A stretch of 42,234 nucleotides of DNA from Lachnospiraceae bacterium UBA7110 (lineage in GTDB: Bacteria > Bacillota > Clostridia > Lachnospirales > Lachnospiraceae), in assembly GCA_002492295.1 (NCBI GenBank), contig DKYC01000166.1, positions 5,257-47,490 on the forward strand, given 5' to 3'. The notes beneath the pieces are model-generated. The model worked only from the letters and a program-made list of their open reading frames with translations. It searched no databases and was not told the origin of the DNA. The position numbers were made by a program, and so were the translations under genes. Shown piece by piece: positions 40,946-42,234 of this stretch (within the stretch, counting starts at the first letter, position 1; the number at the start of each line of letters is the position of its first letter).

Positions 40946-41827
40946 CTAATCCATGCTTAAAAAGCATTTTATTTGATTGATAAACTTTGTCGTCGCCAGG
41001 CTGAATGGCTGCCCGCGTTTCCATGCCAGTACACTTGTTGCCGTCAGCGCCGGCGATAATGGCCTGTATGTAATCTTAGACTGATTCCATAACGCCGCCC
41101 CCTCTATCACCAGTGAATAAGCCAGACCAGCTTCTACCATAACAGCGCCATTTGTACTGAGGTTGCTTGTAAAAACCACATTAAGTTTTCCGTAATAATC
41201 TCCAAACCAACTCGCCAGCTCATTCTGTACATTCATACGCCGCGGCAGAATCAGAGGCAGAGGCAGCAGATCTTCTGCTGTGACATTCTCTTTCTCTGCC
41301 AAAGGATCATCCGGCCGCATCAGTACCACCCAGTTTTCTTTCATATCCAGCCGGATAAAATCATATTTTTCCATATTAACTGGTTCCAGGAGCAACCCGA
41401 TATCAATCAGTCCTTTATCCATCTGCTCTTTTACCAAATCTGCTGTAGCAGTAAAAATATCAAAGCTCACACGGGTATATTTTTCCCGGAATGTCCGGAT
41501 TAATTCTGGCAGCATTTGGACTGACGCAATCTCCCCGCAGCCAATAGAAATCTTTCCCTCCACCTGCTCGTCCTGCTCCACCAACTCTCTTTCCGTTGTA
41601 TCCACCAGCTGAATAATCTCTTCCGCCCGCCTGCGCAACAATATTCCTTCATTTGTCAGCTTTATCTTTCGGGTGCCCCTTTCAAACAGTCTGACACCGA
41701 TTTCTTCTTCCATCTGGGACAACTGCCGGCTTAAAGTCGGTTGGGTGATGTGTAAAACCTCTGACGCTTTTGTAATGCTCTCTTCCCTCACAACAGCCAA
41801 AAAATAACGAAGAACTCTGATTTCCAT
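40946..41827 (-). CDS. LysR-family transcriptional regulator
   Basis: Regulator of 293 residues with N-terminal winged helix-turn-helix (MEIRVLRYFLAVVREESITK, then LHITQPTLSRQLSQMEEEIG) and a C-terminal effector-binding domain (KISIGCGEIASVQMLPELIR). Typical members respond to small aromatic or redox-active compounds. GATAAGGAGCGTTCTT precedes the ATG. It lies upstream of the MerR gene in the same direction and may share control of the flavodoxin/decarboxylase-cupin group. The upstream region has repeated GTATAG motifs. Confidence 0.93.
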   Translation of the reverse strand: MEIRVLRYFLAVVREESITKASEVLHITQPTLSRQLSQMEEEIGVRLFERGTRKIKLTNEGILLRRRAEEIIQLVDTTERELVEQDEQVEGKISIGCGEIASVQMLPELIRTFREKYTRVSFDIFTATADLVKEQMDKGLIDIGLLLEPVNMEKYDFIRLDMKENWVVLMRPDDPLAEKENVTAEDLLPLPLILPRRMNVQNELASWFGDYYGKLNVVFTSNLSTNGAVMVEAGLAYSLVIEGAALWNQSKITYRPLSPALTATSVLAWKRGQPFSLATTKFINQIKCFLSMD

Positions 41828-42234
41828 AAGAACGCTCCTTATCTATACCTGTTTTCTATATAATATCCTATACATGCTTTTTGAGCAATCATTTATTATT
41901 TAATGTATAGATAAAACACTTAAACTTTACATCTTTTCCTGCTCACACTCCACATAGCCATGAATATATGCCTGCAATTCCTAAGCAAAAGCAAACTCTT
42001 CCTGACATTCTTTTATCTCCTCCAATTTCTTCTTCTGCTCCACGGGAAGGATTTCTAAAAACATAGCAAATTATTAGCAGCAACTCTAAAAATGCAATTT
42101 CGTGTTCGATTCCCTATTAGCAATACGACTGATAATAAATATCCAAAAAATGAGTCCTCTGACTTTTGGTTTTCTTTTGGGGCAAAAAAAGAAAAGCATT
42201 GAAAAATCTAAGGATGAAATCCTTTGGTTTCAAT
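41828..42234. other. 407-base region with no clear gene
   Basis: Contains the inverted repeat of the LysR promoter region (41839-41914), a short minus-strand frame (41927-42064) with an internal TAG, and a small hairpin AAGGAT/ATCCTT near 42210-42224. The final 60 bases are A- and T-run rich. No complete gene is seen; a gene may start beyond the window. Confidence 0.5.
41839..41914. promoter_or_regulatory. spaced inverted repeat upstream of the LysR gene
   Basis: TTATCTATAC (41839-41848) and GTATAGATAA (41905-41914) are perfect reverse complements; a third CTATAC lies between them at 41868-41873. LysR proteins often bind such symmetric sites at their own promoters, so autoregulation is plausible. 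Confidence 0.45.

Noticed and set aside
41927..42064. Minus-strand frame MFLEILPVEQKKKLEEIKEC with an internal TAG after 27 codons
   Set aside because: Too short, interrupted, and I cannot match it to a family; noted only as part of the last intergenic region.
42085..42115. tRNA-like T-loop text GTTCGATTCC near the right end
   Set aside because: Flanking bases do not form the T-stem and no acceptor or anticodon arm could be drawn.
42205..42226. Small hairpin AAGGAT-GAA-ATCCTT considered as a terminator
   Set aside because: Only 6 bp of stem and no gene of known direction in reach; it may belong to a gene beyond the window.
1..42234. Search for CRISPR arrays, insertion sequences, integrases, toxin-antitoxin pairs and phage genes
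   Set aside because: No regularly spaced repeats, transposase or recombinase motifs were found. Gene loss in 35-40 kb looks like deletion rather than insertion of a mobile element.

Overview
The window reads as chromosomal DNA of a low-to-moderate G+C Firmicute, most likely a gut-type member of class Clostridia, probably family Lachnospiraceae. This rests on the AGGAGG-type ribosome sites, the YesM/YesN-type sensors, the BMP-type lipoproteins, the paralogous flavodoxins, and the large secreted glucosaminidase with Ser/Glu-rich and Ig-like repeats. The species cannot be fixed from sequence alone. No tRNA, rRNA, CRISPR array, transposase or integrase was seen.

1-13.6 kb holds two signalling operons on the minus strand. 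The first to be transcribed has a recognisable promoter and encodes a 1177-residue membrane protein (ECF-S-like membrane domain, sensor beta-propeller, HD-GYP). It continues with two BMP-family ligand-binding proteins and a Cache-type chemoreceptor, and ends at a hairpin. The second encodes a membrane-anchored sugar-binding-type protein, a YesM-type kinase, a YesN-type AraC regulator and a XylF-like lipoprotein, and ends at a strong terminator. Neither contains an ABC permease or ATPase, so both look like sensing modules rather than transporters.

13.6-27.1 kb is mostly housekeeping and ordinary accessory genes: GNAT, MATE pump with a divergent LysR regulator, glucose-6-phosphate isomerase, a small membrane protein, a TSCPD protein, MurG, an aldo/keto reductase behind a palindromic operator, a second GNAT, an AgrA/AgrC-like LytTR two-component pair, HIT hydrolase, a flavodoxin-SCP2 fusion and a rhomboid protease. 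At 27.4-31.6 kb lies a 1405-residue secreted glucosaminidase-like surface protein, followed by a small membrane protein.

32.2-41.8 kb is a redox and stress region, all on the minus strand. It contains an Fe-S aldo/keto reductase and a macrodomain-SirTM (class M sirtuin) pair for reversible ADP-ribosylation, preceded by an overlapping 37-residue CxxCxxCxxxCP mini-ferredoxin frame. Beyond these are a carboxymuconolactone decarboxylase-cupin fusion, two intact flavodoxins, a MerR and a LysR regulator. The region is visibly eroded: at least four gene remnants (two flavodoxin pieces, a MATE pump joined to a DUF4405 membrane gene, a frameshifted cyclophilin-like lipoprotein) point to repeated deletions among related redox genes.

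Most notable: the transporter-less HD-GYP/BMP/BMP/chemoreceptor operon, and the macrodomain-SirTM operon with its mini-ferredoxin frame and no lipoyl-carrier partner genes in view.
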